Source of the DNA: Acidobacteriota bacterium
GTDB lineage: Bacteria > Acidobacteriota > Terriglobia > UBA7540 > JAPUME01
Direction: 5' to 3'
DNA: 7,352 nucleotides
NCBI GenBank assembly: GCA_027294185.1
Contig: JAPUME010000213.1
Span: 1 to 7,352, forward strand
Below, piece by piece: positions 1 to 7,049 of this stretch. The translations under genes and the position numbers were made by a program. Below the pieces are notes generated by a model. The model was not told the DNA's origin. It made no database searches and was given only the letters and a program-made list of their open reading frames with translations. Positions within the stretch are counted from its first letter, which is position 1, and every line of letters starts with the position of its first letter.

Positions 1-483
1 CCGCAGTGCTCCGGGCTGCTGCTCGGTCGCAAGGACCTGATCCGGGCAACCCGGGTGAACAACTACCCTATTTCCGACACCATCGGTCGCCCCTGCAAAG
101 TGGGAAAGGAAGAGGTCGTGGGGCTGGTCGCTGCCGTCGAGCGCTATCTGAAGCTGGACCACGCGGCGGAGTGGCGGCGCTGGGAGCGGCAGGTAGACAA
201 AATCGAATCCGCAGCGAAATCAGTGCCGGGAATCGAAACCGAACGTCACGTTCCTGAAATCGCCAACCACGTCCCCCATCTGAAAGTGCTGTGGCCGGAG
301 CAGGATTGGAACTTCAGCGGCGAAGATTGCCTGAAGGCTCTCCAGGACGGTGATCCCCACATTGAAGTGGACCCCCAGGAGGGGGGTATTGTTCTGAACA
401 CCTTCATGCTGAATCCGGGGGAAGAGCGCGTCGTTGCAAAGAGACTTCGCCAGGTTCTGGCCGAAGCTTCTCAACGGAAGTGA
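1..483 (+). CDS. SelA-like PLP-dependent enzyme (possible ammonia-lyase/racemase type), C-terminal part, 5' end outside window
   Basis: The reading frame is open from base 1 to a TGA stop at 481-483, giving about 160 residues. It begins PQCSGLLLGRKDLI and soon reaches IGRPCKVGKEEVVGLVAAVE. Both stretches resemble the segment after the PLP-binding core in SelA-like fold-type I enzymes (selenocysteine synthase relatives, D-glucosaminate-6-phosphate ammonia-lyase DgaE type). The C-terminal small domain holds a GDPHIEV stretch and an LNPGEE motif before a final helix, as in these proteins. The catalytic lysine and most of the PLP site lie upstream of the window, so the substrate cannot be read. 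A GTG at 55 could be mistaken for a start, but homologous-looking sequence continues before it, so the gene is truncated by the window edge. True selenocysteine synthesis is unlikely from the divergent C-terminus; a small-molecule lyase is my inference. It lies 116 bp before the dehydrogenase genes on the same strand. Confidence 0.75.
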   Translation, partial: PQCSGLLLGRKDLIRATRVNNYPISDTIGRPCKVGKEEVVGLVAAVERYLKLDHAAEWRRWERQVDKIESAAKSVPGIETERHVPEIANHVPHLKVLWPEQDWNFSGEDCLKALQDGDPHIEVDPQEGGIVLNTFMLNPGEERVVAKRLRQVLAEASQRK

Positions 484-503
484 ACCCGGAGCCCTTCACG
501 AGT

Positions 504-542
504 TCAACCGAGGGTTGACAAATTTCAGGGAAAAGCTACCCT
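504..542 (+). promoter_or_regulatory. Candidate promoter with overlapping inverted repeat upstream of the dehydrogenase genes
   Basis: A perfect TTGACA -35 hexamer lies at 515-520. The best -10 I can place is TACCCT at 537-542 (16-bp spacer), which matches TATAAT at only three of six positions. The -35 box overlaps a perfect inverted repeat, TCAACC (504-509), GAG, GGTTGA (513-518). This could be an operator or a short hairpin at the end of the preceding transcript; no T-run follows it. No sigma54 -24/-12 element is visible, although acetoin operons of other bacteria often use one with AcoR. Confidence 0.35.
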
Positions 543-599
543 CGTGGAGCATTTGTTTTCTGCACCCTCTCCGTTGATCGAAGGAAGAAGAGCGCCTCA

Positions 600-1799
600 A
601 TGGCCGCCAAGATAATTATGCCGAAGCTGGGAATGGAAATGACCGAAGCCTCGGTAACCGCCTGGTCATTCAAAGAAGGCGAGGCGGTGAAAAAGGGCGA
701 TGTCGTGGTTCAAATTGAAACCGAGAAGATCACCTACGAGGTTGAGTCGCCCGAGACGGGAGTATTGCGGAAGATATTCGTCTGCGACGGAGAAACGAAG
801 CCCATCGGAGAGTTACTGGGTGTAATCACCGCTGAGGGCGAGGCCTTTGACGAGCGGGAGTTTGCCTCCCCTATGGCTCCACCCAAATCAGCAGTGAAGG
901 AGACCGCCACGCCCACCTCGCCCCGTTCGGAACCTCCTTCCTCAGCCCCAGCAAGGGGAGATCGGATCGTTGCTTCCCCATTAGCCAAGAAGCTGGCAAA
1001 GGAAAAAGGCATCGACCTCGCCACAGTCGCAGGCTCTGGCCCCGCGGGACGTATCACCGAAAAAGATATTTTCGCCGCCCTAGAGGCGGGACAGAACTCA
1101 CGGCCCGCGAAAACCGCCATCCCTGTAACACGGATGCGAAAAATCATTGCCGACCGGCTGACTAGGAGCTGGACTGCTCCCCACATCTATCTCACGATGG
1201 AAATCGACGCGACGGAATTGGTGAAACTCCGAGAGGCATTGCTGCCGGAAATCGAGCGCGAAACAGGCCGCAAGCTCGCCTACAACGATCTTTTGATCAA
1301 GACCCTTGCATCGGCGATTGAAAAGTTTCCCATCCTGACCGGAATCTTCAAAGGCGACCAAATCGAAATCCCTGACGAGATCAATATCGGGCTGGCCGTG
1401 GCGCTCGAAGAGGGCTTGGTGGTGCCGGTGATCCGTCGGGTGAATGAGTGCAGTCTGGCGGAGATCGTTTGCCGACGCACGGATTTGGTGGAGCGCGCCA
1501 AAGGGAAAAAACTTGGTGTTGACGAGCTTTCCGGAGGCACTTTTTCCCTTACGAACCTGGGGATGTTCGAGGTGGATTCGTTCACGGCCATCCTAAATCC
1601 TCCTCAAAGCGGGATTCTTTCGGTTGGAAAATTGAAGGATACACCCGTGGTAAGAGACGGTACCATCCACGTTGCACCGGTCCTGAAGCTGGTGCTCGGC
1701 GCGGACCATCGCGTGGTGGACGGGGCGGTAGCTGCCCAATTTCTGCAGGAGATAAAGCGAATCCTGGAAAGCGCGCGTGAACTCCTGATTCCCAGCTAG
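600..1799 (+). CDS. Dihydrolipoamide acyltransferase (E2) of a 2-oxo-acid/acetoin dehydrogenase complex
   Basis: The 399-residue cytoplasmic protein is the E2 core. It takes the acyl group from E1 on a swinging lipoyl arm and transfers it to CoA. A lipoyl domain fills about residues 2-78, with the probable lipoylated lysine at K43 in the ETEKI turn. A Pro/Ala/Ser-rich linker follows (about 85-122), then a peripheral-subunit-binding domain (about 123-160, with GSGPAGRITEKDI). The catalytic domain (about 171-399) has TFSLTNLGMF at 314-323 and the active-site motif HRVVDG with H370 and D374. There is one lipoyl domain, and the length is normal for a bacterial E2. The ATG at 600 is preceded by AAGGAAG at 581-587, a slightly long 12-nt spacing. 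E1 alpha starts 33 bp after its stop, so the genes are probably co-transcribed. The acoC role is inferred from its neighbours; the E2 sequence alone does not separate acetoin from pyruvate or branched-chain substrates. Confidence 0.93.
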   Translation: MAAKIIMPKLGMEMTEASVTAWSFKEGEAVKKGDVVVQIETEKITYEVESPETGVLRKIFVCDGETKPIGELLGVITAEGEAFDEREFASPMAPPKSAVKETATPTSPRSEPPSSAPARGDRIVASPLAKKLAKEKGIDLATVAGSGPAGRITEKDIFAALEAGQNSRPAKTAIPVTRMRKIIADRLTRSWTAPHIYLTMEIDATELVKLREALLPEIERETGRKLAYNDLLIKTLASAIEKFPILTGIFKGDQIEIPDEINIGLAVALEEGLVVPVIRRVNECSLAEIVCRRTDLVERAKGKKLGVDELSGGTFSLTNLGMFEVDSFTAILNPPQSGILSVGKLKDTPVVRDGTIHVAPVLKLVLGADHRVVDGAVAAQFLQEIKRILESARELLIPS

Positions 1800-1832
1800 G
1801 TCGAACGCCTGATACACTGGAGGCAAGCCAAA

Positions 1833-2801
1833 ATGCACTTGAAGCGAGAAAAAGCGTTGTGGGTCTATGAACGAATGGTCTTGATACGGAAATTCGAGGA
1901 CAAGGTTCACGACCTGTTCTCGGCGGGCAAGATTCCGGGATTCGTGCATCTCTATGCCGGTGAGGAAGCGGTGGCCGTCGGCGTCTGCGCGCACTTTCGC
2001 ACCGACGACTTCCTGACCAGCACGCACCGCGGCCACGGGCATTGCATCGCCAAGGGCGTGGAGGTTCGCGGCATGATGGCCGAGCTTTTCGGCAAGGCCA
2101 CGGGGTCGTGCAAGGGCAAGGGCGGCTCGATGCACATCGCCGACGTTGAGAAGGGAATGCTCGGCGCAAACGGCATCGTCGGCGGAGGCGCGCCGCTCGC
2201 CTGCGGCGCGGCGCTGACGGCACGCGTCAAGAAAACCGACCAGGTCACGGCCTGCTTTTTCGGTGACGGCGGGGCGAGTCAGGGCACCTTCCACGAAGCG
2301 CTCAACCTAGCTTCCATCTGGAAGCTGCCGGTGATTTTTGTCTGCGAGAACAATCTTTATGCGGAGGCCAGTCCCGTGAAGTACACGCTCAACGTCGAAA
2401 ACGTCGCCGATCGGGCCGCAGGCTACGGTGTGCCGGGCGTGATTGCAGACGGCATGAGCTTTTTCGATGTTTACGAAAAAGCCGGAGAAGCGGTCCGCCG
2501 CGCGCGCGCCGGTGAAGGACCCACGCTGATCGAGGCCAAGACCTACCGCTTCTACGGCCACTTCGAGGGAGACCCGGTCAACTACCGGCCTAAAGACGAA
2601 GAGCAGGCGTACCGAAAGCGGGATCCGATTACGGATTTCAAACAGAAAGTTCTCGCTAAAAAGTTGCTGAAAGCTGACGATCTTGAAAAGATCGAGAAGG
2701 AAACTCAGGCGGAGGTTGACGCCGCATTGGAATTTGCCGAATCCAGCCCGTTTCCGAAACTTGAAGAGATTTTAACGGACGTCTACGTGAACTACCCTTA
2801 G
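1833..2801 (+). CDS. acoA: Thiamine-diphosphate-dependent E1 component, alpha subunit (acetoin dehydrogenase type)
   Basis: This 322-residue protein would form an alpha2beta2 E1 with the gene that follows. E1 cleaves the substrate with thiamine diphosphate and reductively acylates the E2 lipoyl group. The ThDP/Mg binding motif is clear: GDG at 144-146 and NN at 173-174, with the usual spacing of about 28 residues. STHRGHGH (63-70) and YGHFEGD (241-247) match the cofactor-channel loops of the family. GFVHLYAGEEAVAVGVCAH, KGKGGSMHIAD and GMLGANGIVG are characteristic of the AcoA branch and less like classical PdhA; this is from memory of the family, not a search. The length is normal. The ATG is set by GGAGG at 1819-1823, nine bases upstream. 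The order E2, E1 alpha, E1 beta differs from the common acoA-acoB-acoC order. A pyruvate or branched-chain 2-oxo acid could be the real substrate. Confidence 0.9.
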   Translation: MHLKREKALWVYERMVLIRKFEDKVHDLFSAGKIPGFVHLYAGEEAVAVGVCAHFRTDDFLTSTHRGHGHCIAKGVEVRGMMAELFGKATGSCKGKGGSMHIADVEKGMLGANGIVGGGAPLACGAALTARVKKTDQVTACFFGDGGASQGTFHEALNLASIWKLPVIFVCENNLYAEASPVKYTLNVENVADRAAGYGVPGVIADGMSFFDVYEKAGEAVRRARAGEGPTLIEAKTYRFYGHFEGDPVNYRPKDEEQAYRKRDPITDFKQKVLAKKLLKADDLEKIEKETQAEVDAALEFAESSPFPKLEEILTDVYVNYP

Positions 2802-2804
2802 CGC

Positions 2805-2854
2805 TCAGAATAGCATCAGAAGCGCAAGGAATTCAGAAGATCAGGAAATCAGAG
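2805..2854 (+). repeat. Short tandem-like TCAGRR repeats in the E1 alpha/E1 beta spacer
   Basis: The 64-bp spacer contains five copies of TCAGAA or a close variant: 2805-2810, 2816-2821, 2833-2838, 2841-2846 (TCAGGA) and 2849-2854 (TCAGAG). Pitch varies (11, 17, 8, 8 bp). The last copy runs into the ribosome-binding site AGAGGAG (2851-2857) of the E1 beta gene. The purine-rich, unstructured leader may simply favour translation. Confidence 0.45.
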
Positions 2855-2865
2855 GAGCATTTGCC

Positions 2866-3879
2866 ATGGCGGAGAGAGAACTCACTTACCGCGAAGCGAT
2901 CAACGAGGCGTTAAGGCAGGAGATGCGCCGCGACGACACTATTATTCTGATGGGAGAAGACATCGCCGGCGGCAGCGGCCAGCCCAAGGAGTTGCAGGAC
3001 GCCTGGGGAGGTGTTCTGGGCGTCACCAAGGGCCTCTATACCGAGTTCGGCGCCGATCGCGTGCTGGACACACCGATTTCCGAGTCCGGCTACATCGGTG
3101 CGGCCATCGGCGCAGCGGCTACGGGCCTGCGCCCGGTGGCGGAGTTGATGTTCGTCGGTTTTATGGGCGTTTGTCTTGATCAACTGTTCAACCAGGCGGC
3201 GAAACTCCGCTACATGTTCGGGGGAAAGGCCAGAGTCCCGGTCACCATCCGCACCATGATCGGCGCAGGGTTGCGGGCCGCAGCCCAACATTCGACGGTG
3301 GACTACTCCGTGCTGACCCACTTCCCCGGGCTCAAATGCGTCGCCCCATCCTCAGCCTATGATGCCAAGGGTTTGCTGATCGCGGCGATTCGGGACGACG
3401 ACCCGGTGATCTTCTGTGAGCACAAGGCGCTTTACGGCGAAAAGAGTCCCGTTCCGGAAGAGAGCTACGTGGTCCCTCTGGGCACCGCGGACATCAAGCG
3501 CGAAGGACGCGACGTAACCCTGGTGGCGTTCGCCAAGATGGTTCACACCGCGCTGGCGGCAGCCGACGAGTTGAGCAAGAGCGGCATTCAGGCCGAAGTG
3601 GTGGACCCGCGCTCGCTCTCACCGCTCGATGAAGGGACCATTCTCGAATCGGTCAAGAAGACCCACCGCCTCGTCGTGGTGGACGAAGACACTCCGCGCT
3701 GCGGCATGGCGACCGACATCGTCTCGCTCGTCTCGCAGAAGGCTTTCGACTACCTGGACGCCCCGCCGCAGATGGTCACACCACCCCATACACCCGTGCC
3801 GTTCAGTCCCGTACTCGAAGATTCTTACCTTCCCACCCCCGAGCAGGTGGCCGACGCGGTCCGAGGCACACTTGACTGA
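2866..3879 (+). CDS. acoB: Thiamine-diphosphate-dependent E1 component, beta subunit (acetoin dehydrogenase type)
   Basis: The 337-residue protein has the transketolase-like pyrimidine domain followed by the transketolase C-terminal domain, and partners the E1 alpha subunit. DTPISE at 68-73 supplies the conserved glutamate (E73) that activates the thiamine aminopyrimidine ring, and AAQHS at 139-143 carries the conserved active-site histidine H142. Further family markers are PVAELMFVGFMGVCLDQ (90-106), FNQAAKLRYMFGG (108-120), YDAKGLLIAAIRDDDPV (165-181) and a C-terminal PHTPVPFSP (307-315). DAWGGVLGVTKGL near residue 45 and the overall match favour AcoB over pyruvate dehydrogenase beta. The ATG is set by AGAGGAG at 2851-2857, eight bases upstream. 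The gene follows E1 alpha by 64 bp and closes the cluster. No dihydrolipoamide dehydrogenase gene follows; instead the next gene is convergent. Confidence 0.92.
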   Translation: MAERELTYREAINEALRQEMRRDDTIILMGEDIAGGSGQPKELQDAWGGVLGVTKGLYTEFGADRVLDTPISESGYIGAAIGAAATGLRPVAELMFVGFMGVCLDQLFNQAAKLRYMFGGKARVPVTIRTMIGAGLRAAAQHSTVDYSVLTHFPGLKCVAPSSAYDAKGLLIAAIRDDDPVIFCEHKALYGEKSPVPEESYVVPLGTADIKREGRDVTLVAFAKMVHTALAAADELSKSGIQAEVVDPRSLSPLDEGTILESVKKTHRLVVVDEDTPRCGMATDIVSLVSQKAFDYLDAPPQMVTPPHTPVPFSPVLEDSYLPTPEQVADAVRGTLD

Positions 3880-3928
3880 TTTGGATTAGAGAAAGTCGTT
3901 AAGCGGAGGCCATTGAAATCCTGCCGCT

Positions 3929-3954
3929 GATCGGGAGGCAGCCACCTGCCGATC
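3929..3954. terminator. GC-rich hairpin in the convergent gap (weak terminator candidate)
   Basis: GGCAG (3937-3941) and CTGCC (3946-3950) can pair around a CCAC loop, extended by GATC (3929-3932) with GATC (3951-3954) across a four-base bulge. It starts 49 bp after the E1 beta stop, where a terminator is expected. No T-run follows on either strand, so an intrinsic terminator is not demonstrated. Confidence 0.3.
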
Positions 3955-4004
3955 TCGGGAAGGGATGATGAGTGCCTCTGCGCCTTTCCACCAAGACAAT
4001 CCTC

Positions 4005-4037
4005 AGCGGTTTCCCTCCGGGAACCCTAACAACCGCT
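4005..4037. terminator. Two-tier inverted repeat at the 3' end of the receptor gene (weak terminator candidate)
   Basis: AGCGGTT (4005-4011) pairs perfectly with AACCGCT (4031-4037). Inside it, TCCC (4012-4015) can pair with GGGA (4019-4022). The right arm overlaps the TAG stop of the receptor gene (4036-4038 on the minus strand). It could act on transcripts from either direction in this convergent gap, but neither strand shows a T-tract. Confidence 0.3.
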
Positions 4038-6465
4038 AGAAACCGAAGCGGATACCTACGTTTACCTGCTGGAACATGCCGAGTTGGATCCCCTGCGGAG
4101 CCCGGGAGGAGATGTAGATCTTGTTTGTCAGGTTCTTGATGGCCACATAGAGCTTAATCTGGTATCGCTCCCGCTGGTAGGTATAGTCGAACCCCAAATT
4201 CCAGAGCATAAAGCCCGGCAGCTTGCCCACCGTTCCGTCGAAAGAGGGCGCAAACGTATTCAGGTTGTCACCGAACTGGTTCCCCACGAAGGAACTGTCC
4301 AGCTGCATGCCGAACCCCTGCGGCTGGCGAACCCCAACCAGGAAAGAAAAGGTGTTTTTCGGAGCATAGGGAAGACGGTTCCCGCCATACAGGGCATTGT
4401 TAGTGAACTCGGCCACCGGCAGATACATATACCGGAAATCGGTAAAGACCACCGCGGGAGCCTTGACCCATTCATTCCAATTCACCCGCAGGCTGGTTTC
4501 AAACCCCTGGTGAAGCGTGGCGCCGCCGTTGATCAACGTCGTGGTAGCACCGCCCGACTCCGCACTCGGTATGATCTGATTCCGAAAGTCCAGCCGGAAA
4601 AACGTGACCTCTCCGGTTACAGCTCGATGAGGTCCCAAACGGACGCCCGCCTCGAAGTTCCAACTCATCTCCGCATTCAGATCCAGGGATTCCCCGCTTC
4701 GAGTTATCGCATCCTTGGTTCGCGGCGGAGAAAAGCCTCGGTGAACCCCTCCGAACAACGTGATCGTAGGAACCAACTTATAGGATATCCCCAACCCGGG
4801 GATCAGCGCAGTGAGCTCGTCCGTTTTGCGGACGTCCACATCGGTAGGAATCCCGCCAACGCGCTGGCGGAAAATGTGCCGCTCGTAGCGATAGTTCTCC
4901 ACGCGGATTCCGGGTGTGATGATCAAGTTGTCAAAAAGAAAGAAGCGATTCTGGAGGAAAAACGACCAGGCATTTCCGAAGCGGTCCTCATCGTCCCGCA
5001 GGATCCCCGTAAGAGAATCGAAGCTGGCACCGTTAATGCGCTTGTCATCGGCCGCCTCATGAATATAACGGACACCCGTATCAAGCTTCCCACGAACGCC
5101 TCCGAACTCATGCTCCAGAGCCAGGTTGCTTTGAATGCCAAGGACATCGAAGCGGCGGTTGCGGTTGCCGGTCGAATCACGCAGAAAAATCGCGCCGCCC
5201 GGGACGGTGAGGTCGCCCACGACGCCGATGTATTCCCTTCCCGCATCCAGGCGATCCCAGTCCTGCCGTCGCCAGTTACGAACAGTGTTATACGCAAAAA
5301 AAGTCGTCATTAAAACCGCGTGAGGATTCAAGATGGCCGTGTGTAAAAGTGAGCCGGAGTATCTCCGAACCCTTAGAAGATCGCTTGGCACCGCGTTCTG
5401 GTTTGGGTCCGTGAGGAACATGGGCGTGGTTAATCCCAAATACGTGGAATTCGATTTTTCTTCATAGACCCCCAGCTTGAAAGCGAAACTGTGATTTTCG
5501 GAAGGTTTCAGGGTGAACTTAAACTGAAAATCATCAATGTTGAAGTAGAAGCCTCGAAATCCGTTCCCCTGTTTTCGAAGGTAGTTCAGAAACCAACCGA
5601 CGCTCTGATTGGCATTGCTCCCTCCCACCGAAGCCTGGCCGTTGAAGAATCCTCCTTGTCCGCCCTCCACTTTTAACTGCCCGTGAGTCGAGGAGGGCGG
5701 GTCCGGGGTGACAAAGTTCACAACTCCCCCCACCGTCTGTGGGCCGTGCACGATCTGACCACTGCCCTTGAGTACCTCCACCCTCCGCATCCGGTCGATG
5801 GGGGGTGAGTAATACATTTCCGGCTCCCCGTAGGGGGCCAGGGCGATCGGGATGCCGTCCTCCATCATCAGCACCTTTCGGCTCCGGTCCGGATTGAGCC
5901 CGCGAATCCCAATATTGAGACGCATACCGACCGGCCCGGAATCCTCCCGCAGAGTAATGCCGGGAACCCTGCGCAACACTTCATTGGCATCCATGGGGTT
6001 CGACTCAGCCAGCTCCTCTTTCTGAATCAAGAAAACCGAGCCGGGAATTTCCAGCAAAACTTCCCTGGATTCGCCCACCACCTCAATGGAAGTTTCACTT
6101 CTACGGACGGAGACGAATTGCAGGTTCTGTTTTACAGCCGAGTCTGCATCGACTTGAATTTGCGCTTCCACCTGCTCAAAATCATCCGACAAGGCGCGAA
6201 GGATCAGAGAACCCGCCGCCAAATTCTCAAACCGGAATAGACCGGAGGGGTCGGTCCAGGTCTTGACGCCCCCCGGCTCCACCACGACCTTGACGCCCCC
6301 CAAGGGTACCTCTAAGGGGTCCGAAACAGTCCCCTCCACGCTCTGCGCTGCCGCGCCCCATGGAATCCACAGAAAAAGAATGCATGCCAAAGCGAACCGG
6401 CGAAGGGCCATTCTCTTCGCCCTACAACTTCCAGAAAATAAAGAGCTGATACCTTCCCCTTCCAT
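4036..6465 (-). CDS. TonB-dependent outer-membrane receptor, FecA-like, with N-terminal carboxypeptidase-regulatory-like domain
   Basis: With the ATG at 6465 the protein has 809 residues and would import a metal chelate across the outer membrane using TonB energy. A signal peptide (about 19-40: MALRRF, hydrophobic core, then AAA before QS) is followed by a carboxypeptidase-regulatory-like beta-sandwich (about 43-108), a TonB-box-like SIEVVG (about 126-131), a plug (about 135-255) and a 22-strand-type barrel ending in F809, the usual C-terminal aromatic. The plug segment DGIPIALAPYGEPEMYYSP and GPQTVGGVVNFVT resemble FecA-type ferric-citrate receptors; the ligand itself cannot be read. AAGGA at 6475-6479, nine bases upstream, supports ATG 6465. 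A TTG at 6483 lacks a ribosome site. The ATG at 6411 would give a classical short signal peptide (791 residues) and is a real alternative. The Fur-family gene lies 87 bp upstream on the same strand, with an operator-like site between. Confidence 0.93.
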   Translation of the reverse strand: MEGEGISSLFSGSCRAKRMALRRFALACILFLWIPWGAAAQSVEGTVSDPLEVPLGGVKVVVEPGGVKTWTDPSGLFRFENLAAGSLILRALSDDFEQVEAQIQVDADSAVKQNLQFVSVRRSETSIEVVGESREVLLEIPGSVFLIQKEELAESNPMDANEVLRRVPGITLREDSGPVGMRLNIGIRGLNPDRSRKVLMMEDGIPIALAPYGEPEMYYSPPIDRMRRVEVLKGSGQIVHGPQTVGGVVNFVTPDPPSSTHGQLKVEGGQGGFFNGQASVGGSNANQSVGWFLNYLRKQGNGFRGFYFNIDDFQFKFTLKPSENHSFAFKLGVYEEKSNSTYLGLTTPMFLTDPNQNAVPSDLLRVRRYSGSLLHTAILNPHAVLMTTFFAYNTVRNWRRQDWDRLDAGREYIGVVGDLTVPGGAIFLRDSTGNRNRRFDVLGIQSNLALEHEFGGVRGKLDTGVRYIHEAADDKRINGASFDSLTGILRDDEDRFGNAWSFFLQNRFFLFDNLIITPGIRVENYRYERHIFRQRVGGIPTDVDVRKTDELTALIPGLGISYKLVPTITLFGGVHRGFSPPRTKDAITRSGESLDLNAEMSWNFEAGVRLGPHRAVTGEVTFFRLDFRNQIIPSAESGGATTTLINGGATLHQGFETSLRVNWNEWVKAPAVVFTDFRYMYLPVAEFTNNALYGGNRLPYAPKNTFSFLVGVRQPQGFGMQLDSSFVGNQFGDNLNTFAPSFDGTVGKLPGFMLWNLGFDYTYQRERYQIKLYVAIKNLTNKIYISSRAPQGIQLGMFQQVNVGIRFGF

Positions 6466-6474
6466 GTGCCCTTT

Positions 6475-6479
6475 TCCTT
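6475..6479 (-). promoter_or_regulatory. Ribosome-binding site deciding the receptor start
   Basis: On the minus strand, AAGGA ends nine bases before the ATG at 6465. The upstream TTG (6483) and the downstream ATG (6411) have no comparable site; 6411 is preceded only by a weak GAAGAG. This favours an n-region about 18 residues longer than usual for the signal peptide. Confidence 0.5.
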
Positions 6480-6508
6480 TCAAGCCTTTTTTCGTCCCTT
6501 ATCTCTAC

Positions 6509-6525
6509 TTGCAATTCAGTTGCAA
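6509..6525 (-). promoter_or_regulatory. Operator-like site TTGCAA-N5-TTGCAA upstream of the TonB receptor gene
   Basis: TTGCAA at 6509-6514 and 6520-6525 flank a five-base spacer, 44 bp before the ATG at 6465. The 20 bases 6509-6528 match 7033-7052, before the Fur-family gene, at 18 positions. The core TGCAAnTnAnTTGCA has the 7-1-7 layout typical of Fur-family boxes. A weak minus-strand promoter could use the inner TTGCAA (6525-6520) as -35 and GATAAG (6503-6498) as -10, which would put the operator across the promoter; I see no better promoter here. Confidence 0.7.
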
Positions 6526-6552
6526 CATTAAGACATAAAAAAGCAAACTCTA

Positions 6553-7023
6553 TTAACCTCGACAGGCCGCGCAAATCCCGCCCGCCTCCATCCGTACCAC
6601 TTGAATCGAAAACCGCCGTTCGCGCTCGATTTGCCCTTTGAGTTTCTCGAAAAGCGAGCTTTCAAATTCCATAATGGCTCCACACTTCAGGCAAGCCAGA
6701 TGCAGGTGGTCCCGGGTGGTGCGGGCCTCGTAGAAGTGCTTTTCCCCTTCCAAGTGCATCAAGTCCAACTCATCCACCAGGCCATGTTTTTTTAGTAACG
6801 AAAGCGTCCGGTAGACAGTGACTTTGTTAAGCGTGGAATCACGCGACCGGGCCCGCCGCCAAAGCGTAAGAACGTCCAGATGGCGGTCGGCGCGTTGGAT
6901 GAGGTCCACTAGGATCCTGCGCTGGTGCGTCATGCGAACCCCGCGAGAGATCAACTCTTCGGCCAGGTTGCGGCGCGGATTCCGCTGCGCGGCGAGCATG
7001 GTGTGTTTCGGCTGAGTCCCCAT
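6553..7023 (-). CDS. Fur-family metal-responsive transcriptional regulator
   Basis: The 156-residue cytoplasmic protein has the Fur layout: an N-terminal winged helix with the recognition region NKVTVYRTLSLLKKHGLV (66-83), then a metal-binding dimerisation domain. Two CXXC pairs, CLKC (111-114) and CAAC (151-154), form the expected structural zinc site. The probable regulatory site is H48, E99, H106, H108 and E119, read by aligning DHLHLACLKCG with Fur and PerR. A glutamate at 119, where peroxide-sensing PerR has aspartate, favours metal sensing over peroxide sensing. The third-histidine position used by the nickel regulator Nur is R104 here, which argues against a Nur-type site. Length is typical. 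The ATG at 7023 has no strong ribosome site; an ATG at 6999 is possible but no better. The next gene on the strand is the TonB receptor. An operator-like site over the predicted transcription start implies autoregulation. Confidence 0.93.
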   Translation of the reverse strand: MGTQPKHTMLAAQRNPRRNLAEELISRGVRMTHQRRILVDLIQRADRHLDVLTLWRRARSRDSTLNKVTVYRTLSLLKKHGLVDELDLMHLEGEKHFYEARTTRDHLHLACLKCGAIMEFESSLFEKLKGQIERERRFSIQVVRMEAGGICAACRG

Positions 7024-7032
7024 AAATTCTTA

Positions 7033-7049
7033 TTGCAAGTGAGTTGCAA
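7033..7049 (-). promoter_or_regulatory. Operator-like site TTGCAA-N5-TTGCAA over the transcription start of the Fur-family gene
   Basis: TTGCAA at 7033-7038 and 7044-7049 flank GTGAG. The site sits immediately downstream of the predicted -10 box (7055-7060), covering roughly +1 to +16, a classical repressor position. It is nearly identical to the site before the receptor gene, and ends ten bases before the ATG at 7023. Confidence 0.72.

Noticed and set aside
434..439. Isolated TTGCAA inside the SelA-like gene (another at 7202-7207)
   Set aside because: No partner half-site at the five-base spacing; expected by chance.
544..564. Possible sigma54 (-24/-12) promoter before the E2 gene, as in AcoR-controlled acetoin operons
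   Set aside because: The GG doublet at 546-547 is 14 bases, not 10, from the next GC, and the flanking bases do not match the consensus.
1582..2294. Two minus-strand open frames of 213 and 233 codons opposite the E2/E1 alpha junction
   Set aside because: Arg/Ala-rich composition without motifs, spanning two certain genes on the other strand.
4084..5313. A 409-codon open frame on the plus strand opposite the receptor gene
   Set aside because: It starts at a TTG, shows no recognisable domain and lies wholly antisense to a clear TonB receptor; it is a by-product of codon bias.
6531..6546. TTGCTT plus T-run on the minus strand after the Fur-family gene, as terminator or -35 box
   Set aside because: No stem precedes the T-run, and no -10-like hexamer lies 16-18 bp from TTGCTT.
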